Below are positions 8,068 through 13,480 of a stretch of DNA of 13,480 nucleotides, piece by piece (within the stretch, counting starts at the first letter, position 1; each line of letters opens with the position of its first letter). Made by a program: the position numbers and the translations under genes. The notes under the pieces are model-generated. The model was not told the origin of the DNA and searched no databases. It saw nothing but the letters and a program-made list of their open reading frames with translations. Source of the stretch: an uncultured Bacilli bacterium (GTDB taxonomy: Bacteria > Bacillota_I > Bacilli_A > RF39 > UBA660); contig CALVVD010000013.1 in assembly GCA_944363745.1 (NCBI GenBank), positions 1-13,480 of the forward strand. Direction: 5' to 3'.

Positions 8068-9426
8068 TTATTTTCCTACACAGAAGTTTGCAAATAATTC
8101 ATCTAATAGTTCTTCACTATAATTTTCTCCTGTAATATTACCTAGATTCTCAAATACATTTTTTAAATCTATTTCTATTATATCAATAGGTTCATCATTA
8201 TTAAAGCTTATTTTAGCATCATTTAAATTATTTAAGGCTTTTTTAGCATAATTAATTTGTCTATCATTAGTAAGATAAGTGTAATCATCTTCTTCTATTT
8301 CATTTAATTTGAACATCTTTTTAATTTCTTCTTTTAGAGAATCAATACCTTCTATTTCTTTAGTATTAGTACTTACTATATGGGAAAATTTATAATCTTT
8401 TAAATCTATTTTCTTAGGTAAATCATTTTTATTTAGAACTATTATTGGATTTTTATCTTTAACTTTATCTAAAATATATTTATCATTATCTGTTAAACTT
8501 TCACTATTATTTAAGACAACTATTATTAGGTTAGCATCATCTATTAGAGAAAGACTTTTTTCTACTCCTATTTTTTCAACAATATTGTCAGTATTTCTTA
8601 TACCAGCAGTATCTATTAAAGATAATTCTATACCATCAAAGATAATACTTCCTTCTACTATATCTCTTGTTGTTCCTTCTATATCTGTAACTATGGCTTT
8701 ATCTTCTTTTAATAAAGTATTTAAGATACTACTCTTTCCTACATTAGGACGACCAATAATAACTGTTTTGATACCATTTTTTATTATTTGTCTTTCTTCT
8801 GATTTCTTTATTAATTTTTTTAAATCTATTTCTAATTCTTCTATTACTTTCTTTATATCTTCTTTGGTTACTTCTTCTATATCATAATATTCTGGATAAT
8901 CTATATTAACTTCTATGTTAGCTAGGACATGTTTTAATTTATCTCTAAATTTTGTTATATATTTTTTTAGATTACCTTCTATACCATTAAGTGCTTCTTT
9001 TCTTGATCTATCTGTTTTACTGTTAATCATATCCATAACAGCTTCTGCTTCTGTTAAATCAATTCTTCCATTTAAAAAAGCTCTTTTAGTAAATTCTCCA
9101 GGCTCTGCCTTTCTTGCTCCTTTTTCTTGTAGTAGTTCAAATATTTTAAGAGTTGGAGAAACTCCACCATGACAGTTAATTTCTACTATATCTTCTTTAG
9201 TATAAGTTTTTGGTGTTTTCATTACATTTACTAAAACTTCATCTATATCTTCTTTACCATCATTTATATAACCATAATTAATAGTGTGAGAATCAACTTT
9301 TGTTAGGTCTTTTCCTCTAAAAATAGAATTTACTAAAGATATAGAATCTTTACCACTAACTCTTATTATAGAAATAGCACTATTTCCTAATTTTGTAGAA
9401 ATTGCTGTTATAGTATCGTTAAACAT
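8068..9426 (-). CDS. mnmE: tRNA modification GTPase MnmE (TrmE)
   Basis: This G-protein pairs with MnmG in tRNA wobble-uridine modification. The 452 residues contain an N-terminal tetrahydrofolate-binding domain with IVEINCHGG (80-88) and AEPGEFTKRAFLNG (107-120). A helical domain is interrupted by the GTPase domain: G1 GRPNVGKSS (225-233), G2 TTRD (252-255), G3 DTAG (272-275) and G4 NKND (332-335). The chain ends FCVGK, the conserved C-terminal Cys motif needed for catalysis. GGAG lies about 9 nt before the ATG, inside the end of the upstream unknown gene, and only 2 nt separate that stop from the ATG. Unusually, it is separated from mnmG by a 123-codon gene. Confidence 0.97.
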   Translation of the reverse strand: MFNDTITAISTKLGNSAISIIRVSGKDSISLVNSIFRGKDLTKVDSHTINYGYINDGKEDIDEVLVNVMKTPKTYTKEDIVEINCHGGVSPTLKIFELLQEKGARKAEPGEFTKRAFLNGRIDLTEAEAVMDMINSKTDRSRKEALNGIEGNLKKYITKFRDKLKHVLANIEVNIDYPEYYDIEEVTKEDIKKVIEELEIDLKKLIKKSEERQIIKNGIKTVIIGRPNVGKSSILNTLLKEDKAIVTDIEGTTRDIVEGSIIFDGIELSLIDTAGIRNTDNIVEKIGVEKSLSLIDDANLIIVVLNNSESLTDNDKYILDKVKDKNPIIVLNKNDLPKKIDLKDYKFSHIVSTNTKEIEGIDSLKEEIKKMFKLNEIEEDDYTYLTNDRQINYAKKALNNLNDAKISFNNDEPIDIIEIDLKNVFENLGNITGENYSEELLDELFANFCVGK

Positions 9427-9428
9427 AA

Positions 9429-10217
9429 TTATACTCCTTTTATAACTTTTATATTTTCTTTTGGTTTTTCATAACCAAATAATTCATAAGCTTTTTCGTT
9501 GTAAAAAGCATTTTCTTCTCTTTTAGATAACTTTTCATCTAAAATAATAGGACTTTTTATTCTTATTACATTATTTGTTTCATCATAATAGTAGTTCTCT
9601 GTTGCTTTTATAGAAGATATTGTATCTAAAGGTTCAACTTTATATGAGTTAGGATTTCTATATATTTTTGTAATTAAAAAATCTCTTTCTACTTCATCAT
9701 CTTCAAAATGATCTAAAGTAGTTAAGTTTTCTTTAACAATATTTATATATTCTTTTATCTCCTCTTCAGTTAAATAATTACTATTTTTGATTACAAATAG
9801 ATGATCTAAAATAGTTTTTAATCCATAAACTTTAATAATATTATCTTCAACTCTATTATACATTACATCTTCTTTTGTTGTTATATAACTTCTTAATTTA
9901 TCTTGATATTTTTTATAATCTCTTATCGCTTTTTTATCTTCTTCTATTTCTCTAACTTCTTTATATTTATCTATTAATTGTTGTTTTTCTCTTTCTAAAT
10001 CTACTATTCTTTCTTCTTGATCTTTATAATGTAATTTAATAATATTTATAGTTGCATCTATAGAAAGATATTTTTTTACAGATTCTAAATCTTTATATTT
10101 TTCTAATTTTTCTTTTAATATAATACTAATTTTACTTATTTCTATTGATAATTGTTGATTTAAAAAATCATTATCATTTAATTTTATTGTACTTTCGACT
10201 GATTTAAATTCATTCAT
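9429..10217 (-). CDS. Unrecognised coiled-coil protein, first gene of the mnm operon
   Basis: I do not recognise this 262-residue acidic protein. The first 65 residues are predicted helical. Residues from about 65 to 125 are a heptad-rich, highly charged region typical of a coiled coil (for example EERIVDLEREKQQLIDKYKE). The remaining 135 residues look globular and mixed alpha/beta, with segments such as YYYDETNNVIRIKSPIIL near the end. No signal peptide, membrane helix, nucleotide-binding motif or Cys cluster is visible. The frame opens with ATG at 10229, but the SD AAAGGATGG covers that codon. The ATG at 10217, 8 nt after the SD, is the likely start. It sits alone between the jag terminator and mnmE, directly behind the operon's strong promoter, and its stop is 2 nt from the mnmE ATG. 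Confidence 0.8.
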   Translation of the reverse strand: MNEFKSVESTIKLNDNDFLNQQLSIEISKISIILKEKLEKYKDLESVKKYLSIDATINIIKLHYKDQEERIVDLEREKQQLIDKYKEVREIEEDKKAIRDYKKYQDKLRSYITTKEDVMYNRVEDNIIKVYGLKTILDHLFVIKNSNYLTEEEIKEYINIVKENLTTLDHFEDDEVERDFLITKIYRNPNSYKVEPLDTISSIKATENYYYDETNNVIRIKSPIILDEKLSKREENAFYNEKAYELFGYEKPKENIKVIKGV

Positions 10218-10225
10218 TATCAACA

Positions 10226-10234
10226 CCATCCTTT
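10226..10234 (-). promoter_or_regulatory. Ribosome binding site deciding the start of the coiled-coil gene
   Basis: AAAGGATGG on the minus strand overlaps the first possible ATG (10229-10227) and is spaced 8 nt from the next in-frame ATG at 10217. This favours the shorter protein beginning MNEFKS. Confidence 0.5.
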
Positions 10235-10252
10235 CCTTTTTACAGTCTCATT

Positions 10253-10281
10253 ATTATATTGATAAAATGTTTGTTTGTAAA
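10253..10281 (-). promoter_or_regulatory. Strong sigma-A promoter of the mnm operon
   Basis: On the minus strand TTTACA (10276-10281, 5 of 6) and TATAAT (10253-10258, 6 of 6) are exactly 17 bp apart, in the only sizeable gap between jag and rsmG. It lies just after the jag terminator and about 36 nt before the chosen start of the coiled-coil gene. It would drive coiled-coil gene, mnmE, duplicated-repeat gene, mnmG and rsmG. Confidence 0.8.
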
Positions 10282-10339
10282 GGCAAAAAGATAGTTTGTT
10301 GGTATAATTTTTTAAACTTTACAGATTTTGACAAAAAGA

Positions 10340-10363
10340 AAAACCTAGTCATTTCTAGGTTTT
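10340..10363 (-). terminator. Terminator ending the rpmH-rnpA-yidC-jag unit
   Basis: AAAACCTAG (10340-10348) pairs perfectly with CTAGGTTTT (10355-10363) around a 6-nt loop. On the minus strand the hairpin is followed by a U-rich tail. The jag stop codon (10345-10347) lies inside the stem, so the terminator begins within the last codons of jag. Confidence 0.75.
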
Positions 10364-10956
10364 ATTACAACACATCTATTAGGTTCTTCTCCGATACTTT
10401 CTGTATAAACATATTTATTATTAGATAAAGTATTATGAACAATTCTTCTTTGATAAGAATTCATTCTATCCATTTTTACTTCTATTTTAGTTTCTTTTAC
10501 TTCTCTTGCTAATTTTTTAGCTAAAATTTCTATATGTTTATCAGTTCTTTTTTGATAATCACTTACATCTATTAAGAATTTATAAGGAGCATCTATTTCT
10601 TTTTTTAACATTTGATTTATAACAATTGTTAAAGCTTTTAGATTTTTTCCATCTTTACCTATTAAAAGAGCATCATTAGTAGAAAATAAACGATATGTTG
10701 GAACATCATTATTCATGCTTACTTCTATTTCTACATCAAATCCCATGTCTTTTAATGTTGATTTTATTAGTCTTTTTAAATATTCTTTTACTTCCCTTTT
10801 CTCTATTACTTCTATTTCAACTTTTTTTGACAATAGAGTTTTCTTTTCCTCTTTCGTTTTTATTATTAGGTCTTCTTCTAATTCTTGAAGTTCTATTTTC
10901 GCTTTATTTAAAGCATCTTCATATGTTTTTCCAATAAACTCATGCTTTTCTACCAT
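10345..10956 (-). CDS. jag: RNA-binding protein KhpB (Jag / EloR)
   Basis: This is a cytoplasmic KH-R3H RNA-binding protein. In Gram-positive bacteria it acts with KhpA in cell elongation control, and its gene typically follows yidC/spoIIIJ. The 203 residues hold all three parts: a Jag_N domain (about 6-50, beginning FIGKTYEDAL), a KH domain with the GKDG loop at 100-103, and an R3H domain with RRIVH (170-174) near the C terminus. The linker between Jag_N and KH is short and very rich in Lys and Glu. The start overlaps the end of yidC by 17 bp. The stop lies in a terminator hairpin. Confidence 0.93.
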   Translation of the reverse strand: MVEKHEFIGKTYEDALNKAKIELQELEEDLIIKTKEEKKTLLSKKVEIEVIEKREVKEYLKRLIKSTLKDMGFDVEIEVSMNNDVPTYRLFSTNDALLIGKDGKNLKALTIVINQMLKKEIDAPYKFLIDVSDYQKRTDKHIEILAKKLAREVKETKIEVKMDRMNSYQRRIVHNTLSNNKYVYTESIGEEPNRCVVIKPRND

Positions 10957-11875
10957 GCTTTTCCATCCCTTTCATTACTACTATATTTTGAACTATAGCA
11001 AAGATATTTCCAACTGACCAGTAAATACCTAAAGCTGATGGCATGAAGAATGCTGTTATAATAATAATTACACTCATCATTATTGGCATCATTTTCATTG
11101 ATGGATCACTAGCAGTAGTATTTGTTGTTTTAAACATAAGAATTGTTGAGGCTCCAATTATTAGAAGAAGTATTATGTACATATAGAAGGTTGAACTTCC
11201 AAATCCTACTAATGGAGTTGTTCCTAGTTGAATTCCTAAAAAGTTTTCTTCAAAGATAGCTGGTACCCTATTTATTGCTTCTAAAAATGCTAGTAATAAA
11301 GGTAATTGAATAAATGATATTAAACAACTCGTTAAAGGATTAAAGTTATATTTCTTATATACCATCATCATTTCCTGATTTTGTTTTAACATTGATTCTT
11401 GATCTGTTTTACCTTCATATTTCTTTTGAATTCTTGCTAATTCAGGAGAAGCTTTTTTCATCATTTCACTTTGAACAGCCATTTTTCTTGTGAATGGAAA
11501 TAGTATTAGTCTTATTATAATAGTTATAATAATTATACTAATTGCAAAACTTCCTACATACTTACCTAATGTTAAGATTAAGAATGCTAGTGGTTTTACA
11601 AAAATACCTGTCCAAAGTCCATCGTATTCTGTAGAAGTTGGAGTAAACTCATCACATTTTGGTAATTTTTTTAATTTAACACCATTTTCTTTATATAGTT
11701 TCCTTGTTTGTTCATTTTCTGGTTGACATAAGATATTTTCTGTTAAAGCTTGTCCTGTTTCCGGATTTTTTACAGCATTATTATCTTTATCTACTAAAGT
11801 TGTTTGGCAGCCTGTTACTAAAAATAATAACATTATTATTATAAGTACTTTCGCTTTTGTATTTCTTTTTTTCAT
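10940..11875 (-). CDS. yidC: Membrane protein insertase YidC (SpoIIIJ/OxaA type, lipoprotein)
   Basis: This insertase places membrane proteins into the bilayer, alone or with SecYEG. Of 311 residues, the first 23 are a lipoprotein signal peptide ending in the lipobox VTGC, with lipidated Cys23. The five-helix YidC core follows, with the conserved hydrophilic-groove Arg122 in TIIIRLILFPFTRK, the cytoplasmic helical hairpin (about 130-180), FNPLTSC and the final helix ALGIYWSVGNIF. SpoIIIJ of B. subtilis is 261 residues. The excess is mostly a roughly 60-residue extracytoplasmic segment (24-85) with Cys50 and Cys74 that I do not see in SpoIIIJ. AAGGAG overlaps the rnpA stop, and jag overlaps its end. 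No yidD lies between rnpA and yidC. Confidence 0.95.
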   Translation of the reverse strand: MKKRNTKAKVLIIIMLLFLVTGCQTTLVDKDNNAVKNPETGQALTENILCQPENEQTRKLYKENGVKLKKLPKCDEFTPTSTEYDGLWTGIFVKPLAFLILTLGKYVGSFAISIIIITIIIRLILFPFTRKMAVQSEMMKKASPELARIQKKYEGKTDQESMLKQNQEMMMVYKKYNFNPLTSCLISFIQLPLLLAFLEAINRVPAIFEENFLGIQLGTTPLVGFGSSTFYMYIILLLIIGASTILMFKTTNTTASDPSMKMMPIMMSVIIIITAFFMPSALGIYWSVGNIFAIVQNIVVMKGMEKHGRKA

Positions 11876-11884
11876 AGTGACTCC

Positions 11885-12211
11885 TTATTTAATTTCATTT
11901 AATAATTTTTCTAGACTGTTTGATAATTCTTCAAAGTTCAAATTTAAACAGCTATTTCTTATTATTATAATACAATTATAGTTATTTTCATAGGTTTTTT
12001 TATAGTTTCTAAGTATTGCTCTTACTCTTCTTTTTAGTTTATTTCTGATGTGAGCCTTCCCTACTTTTTTAGGAACCGTAATTCCATATTTATTAAATTC
12101 TTCTTTATTTTTAGTAAAGAAAATGACAAAATTATAATTTTTTACTTTTTTTCCTTTTTTTATTATATTATCAAAGTCTCTACTTTCTTTTACAATATAC
12201 TTCTTGTTCAT
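11885..12211 (-). CDS. rnpA: Ribonuclease P protein component
   Basis: This is the basic protein subunit that helps the RNase P RNA (rnpB, not in this window) remove tRNA 5' leaders. The 108 residues begin with the helix containing ESRDFDNIIKKGKK and reach the RNR signature GKAHIRNKLKRRVR at 51-64, as in the family. The gene lies 46 nt after rpmH with an attenuator between them and 9 nt before yidC. An AGGACGTGAT SD precedes the ATG. Confidence 0.95.
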   Translation of the reverse strand: MNKKYIVKESRDFDNIIKKGKKVKNYNFVIFFTKNKEEFNKYGITVPKKVGKAHIRNKLKRRVRAILRNYKKTYENNYNCIIIIRNSCLNLNFEELSNSLEKLLNEIK

Positions 12212-12230
12212 TTAATCACGTCCTAAAGTT

Positions 12231-12253
12231 AAAAAAACACTGCAAAAACAGTG
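12231..12253 (-). terminator. Attenuator-like terminator between rpmH and rnpA
   Basis: On the minus strand CACTG (12249-12253) pairs with CAGTG (12238-12242) over a 6-nt loop and is followed by seven U residues (12237-12231). AAAA/UUUU pairing could extend the stem beyond a small internal loop. It follows the rpmH stop by 4 nt. A partial terminator here would give much rpmH mRNA and less rnpA-yidC-jag mRNA, as expected from the different protein needs. No separate promoter for rnpA is visible. Confidence 0.6.
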
Positions 12254-12257
12254 AATT

Positions 12258-12386
12258 TTATTTTACTAATTCTTTGCGTCCTTTCTTACGACGACTATTT
12301 AAAATATTACCTGCACTTGCTTTACGTGCGAAGAATCCATGCTTCTTTGCTCTTCTTCTTTGGTTTGGTTGATATGTTCTTTTCAT
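12258..12386 (-). CDS. rpmH: 50S ribosomal protein L34
   Basis: Read by hand, this is a 42-residue, very basic protein beginning [12 protein letters not shown], the L34 signature, followed by KHGFFARK and ending [13 protein letters not shown]34 is usually 44 residues or more; the middle (ASAGNILNS) is two residues shorter than the common form with GRKVLA. It is the small large-subunit protein encoded beside rnpA in most bacteria. GGAGGTG is well placed before the ATG, and a consensus promoter lies just upstream. Confidence 0.95.
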   Translation of the reverse strand: MKRTYQPNQRRRAKKHGFFARKASAGNILNSRRKKGRKELVK

Positions 12387-12417
12387 AATTAACACCTCCA
12401 GACTTGAAATCTACATT

Positions 12418-12447
12418 ATTATAATAGTTGTATTATGGCTTTGTCAA
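12418..12447 (-). promoter_or_regulatory. Consensus sigma-A promoter of rpmH
   Basis: On the minus strand TTGACA (12442-12447, 6 of 6) and TATAAT (12418-12423, 6 of 6) are 18 bp apart. The predicted transcript begins about 25 nt before the rpmH ATG. This is the best promoter in the window, as expected for a ribosomal protein gene. Confidence 0.85.
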
Positions 12448-12456
12448 GAAAATATT

Positions 12457-12669
12457 TTAGCGACTTCTACCCTTGCCATTATCTTTTTCATTTTCATTAT
12501 TACTATAAGTAAAAATTATTCCTTGGGTTAGATTATCATCTTTACCTAATGATTCTAAAGGTGATATATAAGTAAGTTTTATTCCAAGTTCTTCATCGAA
12601 GTTTGGATCACACAATCTTCTTTTCATTTTTTCTATCTCTTCTTTAGAAAAACTTCCTATATATGACAT
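12457..12669 (-). CDS. Unrecognised 70-residue protein between oriC and rpmH
   Basis: I do not recognise this small hydrophilic protein. It starts MSYIGSFSKEEIEKMKRR and has one Cys, an acidic and Asn-rich stretch, and a basic tail ending GKGRSR. There is no membrane segment. The frame has an ATG at 12687, but AAGGAG at 12678-12683 sits 8 nt before the ATG at 12669, which is the likely start. An extended -10 (TG at 12701-12700, TAAAAT at 12693-12698) would start transcription near 12686, which also excludes the upstream ATG. It reads leftward from the origin, divergent to dnaA, and ends 10 nt before the rpmH -35. Correct SD and promoter spacing support a real gene, but conservation is unknown. 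Confidence 0.6.
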   Translation of the reverse strand: MSYIGSFSKEEIEKMKRRLCDPNFDEELGIKLTYISPLESLGKDDNLTQGIIFTYSNNENEKDNGKGRSR

Positions 12670-12677
12670 AGTTTTAG

Positions 12678-12683
12678 CTCCTT
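12678..12683 (-). promoter_or_regulatory. Ribosome binding site for the small oriC-proximal gene
   Basis: AAGGAG on the minus strand lies 8 nt before the ATG at 12669 and downstream of the alternative ATG at 12687. It sets the start of the 70-residue reading frame. Confidence 0.55.
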
Positions 12684-12692
12684 CCATTTAAA

Positions 12693-12701
12693 ATTTTAAC
12701 A
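12693..12701 (-). promoter_or_regulatory. Possible extended -10 promoter of the small oriC-proximal gene
   Basis: TGTTAAAAT on the minus strand is an extended -10 (TGn plus TAAAAT). No convincing -35 lies 16-18 bp upstream. The predicted transcript would have a leader of about 17 nt containing the SD. The sequence is A+T-rich, so chance matches are likely. Confidence 0.3.
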
Positions 12702-12751
12702 TAAATTAGAAATTCTTCCTATATTTATGGTTAATTTTTCTTTTTCCACAA

Positions 12752-12770
12752 TTTCCACATGATGTGGAAA
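12752..12770. repeat. Perfect palindrome built from two opposed DnaA boxes
   Basis: TTTCCACAT and ATGTGGAAA are perfect 9-bp inverted arms around a single G at 12761. The arms carry the cores of facing DnaA boxes, and a third forward box (12742-12750) directly abuts the left one. Confidence 0.75.
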
Positions 12771-12798
12771 ATAAATATTAACTTGTGAATTTGAAATT

Positions 12799-12816
12799 TG
12801 TGGAAAATGTGGAAAA
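12799..12816 (-). repeat. Two directly abutting tandem DnaA boxes
   Basis: The 9-bp unit TGTGGAAAA occurs twice with no spacer (12799-12807 and 12808-12816). Both copies read as TTTTCCACA on the minus strand. Confidence 0.8.
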
Positions 12817-12928
12817 CTCTGTTTTCTTTTGATATTTAAGGAATTTGATTGTGGAGAAATTTGTCGAAAAATTGTGGAAAATTAAAAATTGCAAATTTCC
12901 TATTCCTTTTTCCACAAATTTAGAGTAT

Positions 12929-12934
12929 TATAAT
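12929..12934 (+). promoter_or_regulatory. Likely -10 element of the dnaA promoter
   Basis: TATAAT on the plus strand lies 34 bp before the dnaA GTG. The -35 position (about 12906-12911, CTTTTT) is poor and overlaps the forward DnaA box at 12908-12916. This arrangement fits DnaA autoregulation, which is known in many bacteria. Confidence 0.5.
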
Positions 12935-12968
12935 TGTAAATTTGGAAATTCAGGTGGGAGGTGATAGG

Positions 12969-13480
12969 GTGAATGTCGAAATTATATGGCAAAATGTTTT
13001 GAAAGAGATAAAAGACGAACTATCATCTTTAGCTTATGATACTTGGTTTAGTGATGTTAGTTTAAATAAATTGGATGATGGGGTAGCGGTTATTGTAGTG
13101 CCTATGTCTATTCATAAAAAACATTTGTCAGATAATTATTTTGATTTAATTAAAAGTGCTTTAAATAAAGTAACTGGTACTAACTTTGATTTAGAATTTC
13201 TTTTAAAAGATGAGTTAGAGGAGATAAAAGAGAAGGAAGAGGAGAAAGTAGTACCTGTAGAAGAAGGTGTTCCTAAAGCTTTTAAAAATAAATCAAATCT
13301 AAATCCTAAATATAACTTTGAAAATTTTATTGTTGGTAATAGTAATAAGTTTGCACAGGCTGCGGCTTTATCTGTGGCGGAAAATCCTGGAAAAATGTAT
13401 AATCCTTTATTTATCTATGGAAATAGTGGGTTAGGGAAGACTCATTTAATGCATGCGATAGGTAATTATATTGTGGAAAA
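12969..13480 (+). CDS. dnaA: Chromosomal replication initiator DnaA, N-terminal part (runs off right edge)
   Basis: DnaA binds the boxes in oriC, melts the origin and loads the helicase. Read by hand, 170 codons are visible. Domain I begins [19 protein letters not shown] and includes the AYDTWFSDV segment. A short acidic domain II ([13 protein letters not shown] and following residues, about 80-103) comes next. Domain III starts at [20 protein letters not shown] and reaches Walker [13 protein letters not shown] near residues 153-164. The start is GTG, 7 nt after GGGAGG; no ATG in this frame is better placed. The C-terminal AAA+ and box-binding domains are outside the window. It is the only rightward gene. 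Confidence 0.97.
   Translation, partial: MNVEIIWQNVLKEIKDELSSLAYDTWFSDVSLNKLDDGVAVIVVPMSIHKKHLSDNYFDLIKSALNKVTGTNFDLEFLLKDELEEIKEKEEEKVVPVEEGVPKAFKNKSNLNPKYNFENFIVGNSNKFAQAAALSVAENPGKMYNPLFIYGNSGLGKTHLMHAIGNYIVE

Larger units (their letters stand above)
12690..12968. other. oriC: Chromosomal origin region upstream of dnaA (DnaA-box cluster)
   Basis: This gene-free stretch of about 280 bp before dnaA holds a cluster of DnaA boxes, mostly TTTTCCACA (8 of 9 to TTATCCACA). Forward boxes are at 12742-12750 and 12908-12916, with a weaker ATTTCCACA at 12751-12759. Reverse boxes are at 12763-12771, 12799-12807, 12808-12816, 12850-12858 (TTCTCCACA) and 12873-12881, with a weak one at 12862-12870. The left end (about 12690-12740) is roughly 85% A+T and could help unwinding. 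In Bacillota the origin is often split around dnaA, so the main unwinding element may instead lie beyond dnaA, outside this window. Replication forks leaving here run with transcription on both sides. Confidence 0.85.

Noticed and set aside
8585..9172. Two plus-strand frames opposite mnmE
   Set aside because: They mirror mnmE codons, and the hydrophobic translation is typical of the antisense of A+T-rich charged coding sequence.
10259..10338. A second promoter (TTGTCA with TATACC) in the gap between jag and the coiled-coil gene
   Set aside because: The spacing is about 22 bp, too long for sigma-A; the TTTACA-17-TATAAT pair is far better.
10695..10937. Leu-rich 80-codon plus-strand frame that looks like a membrane peptide
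   Set aside because: Antisense of the Lys/Glu-rich part of jag naturally gives Leu/Phe/Ser-rich translation; no RBS.
10940..10942. Mycoplasma genetic code (TGA as Trp)
   Set aside because: yidC ends properly at TGA just after jag begins, and the Trp codons I read in dnaA are TGG, so the standard bacterial code fits.
11490..11726. 78-codon plus-strand frame opposite yidC
   Set aside because: Antisense shadow of the yidC membrane segments.

Overview
The window is the chromosomal replication-origin neighbourhood of a very A+T-rich, low-GC Gram-positive bacterium. It carries the classic block dnaA / oriC / rpmH-rnpA-yidC-jag / mnmE-mnmG-rsmG / noc-like parB / soj(parA)-spo0J(parB). The Bacillota-type gene order, Bacillus-like strong SD sequences, a lipoprotein-type YidC and a Noc/Spo0J pair point to Bacillota. 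My best guess is an uncultured, possibly host-associated member of Bacilli or a relative, but the species cannot be named from this window. The tryptophan codons I read in dnaA are TGG, and yidC ends in TGA. This fits the standard bacterial code rather than the Mycoplasma code.

Layout: only dnaA (right edge, truncated at its ATPase domain) reads rightward. Everything else reads leftward, so both arms run away from an origin at about 12690-12968, which holds eight or nine DnaA boxes of the local form TTTTCCACA. Left of the origin come a short unrecognised gene (12457-12669), then rpmH behind a near-perfect promoter, a terminator-like attenuator, rnpA, yidC and jag, closed by a terminator at the jag stop. 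A new strong promoter at 10253-10281 starts a second operon: an unrecognised coiled-coil protein, mnmE, an unrecognised protein with an internal duplication, mnmG and rsmG. Next is a long noc-like parB with its own terminator. Then a promoter drives soj-parB-mscS-DUF951-abgT, whose last gene runs off the left edge.

How the genes work together: DnaA and oriC start replication. Soj and Spo0J regulate initiation and segregate origins, and the Noc-like protein probably ties nucleoid position to division. RpmH, RnpA, YidC and KhpB/Jag serve ribosome assembly, tRNA 5' processing, membrane insertion and RNA binding. MnmE/MnmG modify the tRNA wobble uridine and RsmG methylates 16S rRNA. MscS and AbgT-family proteins are membrane transport or stress functions attached to the end of the partition operon.

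The most interesting departures from the textbook layout are: two unrecognised genes embedded in the mnm operon, one of them a tandem duplication; a 481-residue Noc-like protein that keeps Noc-type specificity residues but lacks the usual N-terminal membrane-targeting helix and carries a roughly 230-residue disordered linker plus a separate C-terminal domain; a small gene between oriC and rpmH; and three consecutive 11-bp gene overlaps in the partition operon. No dramatic new system is evident. The window is mostly core chromosome with lineage-specific additions.
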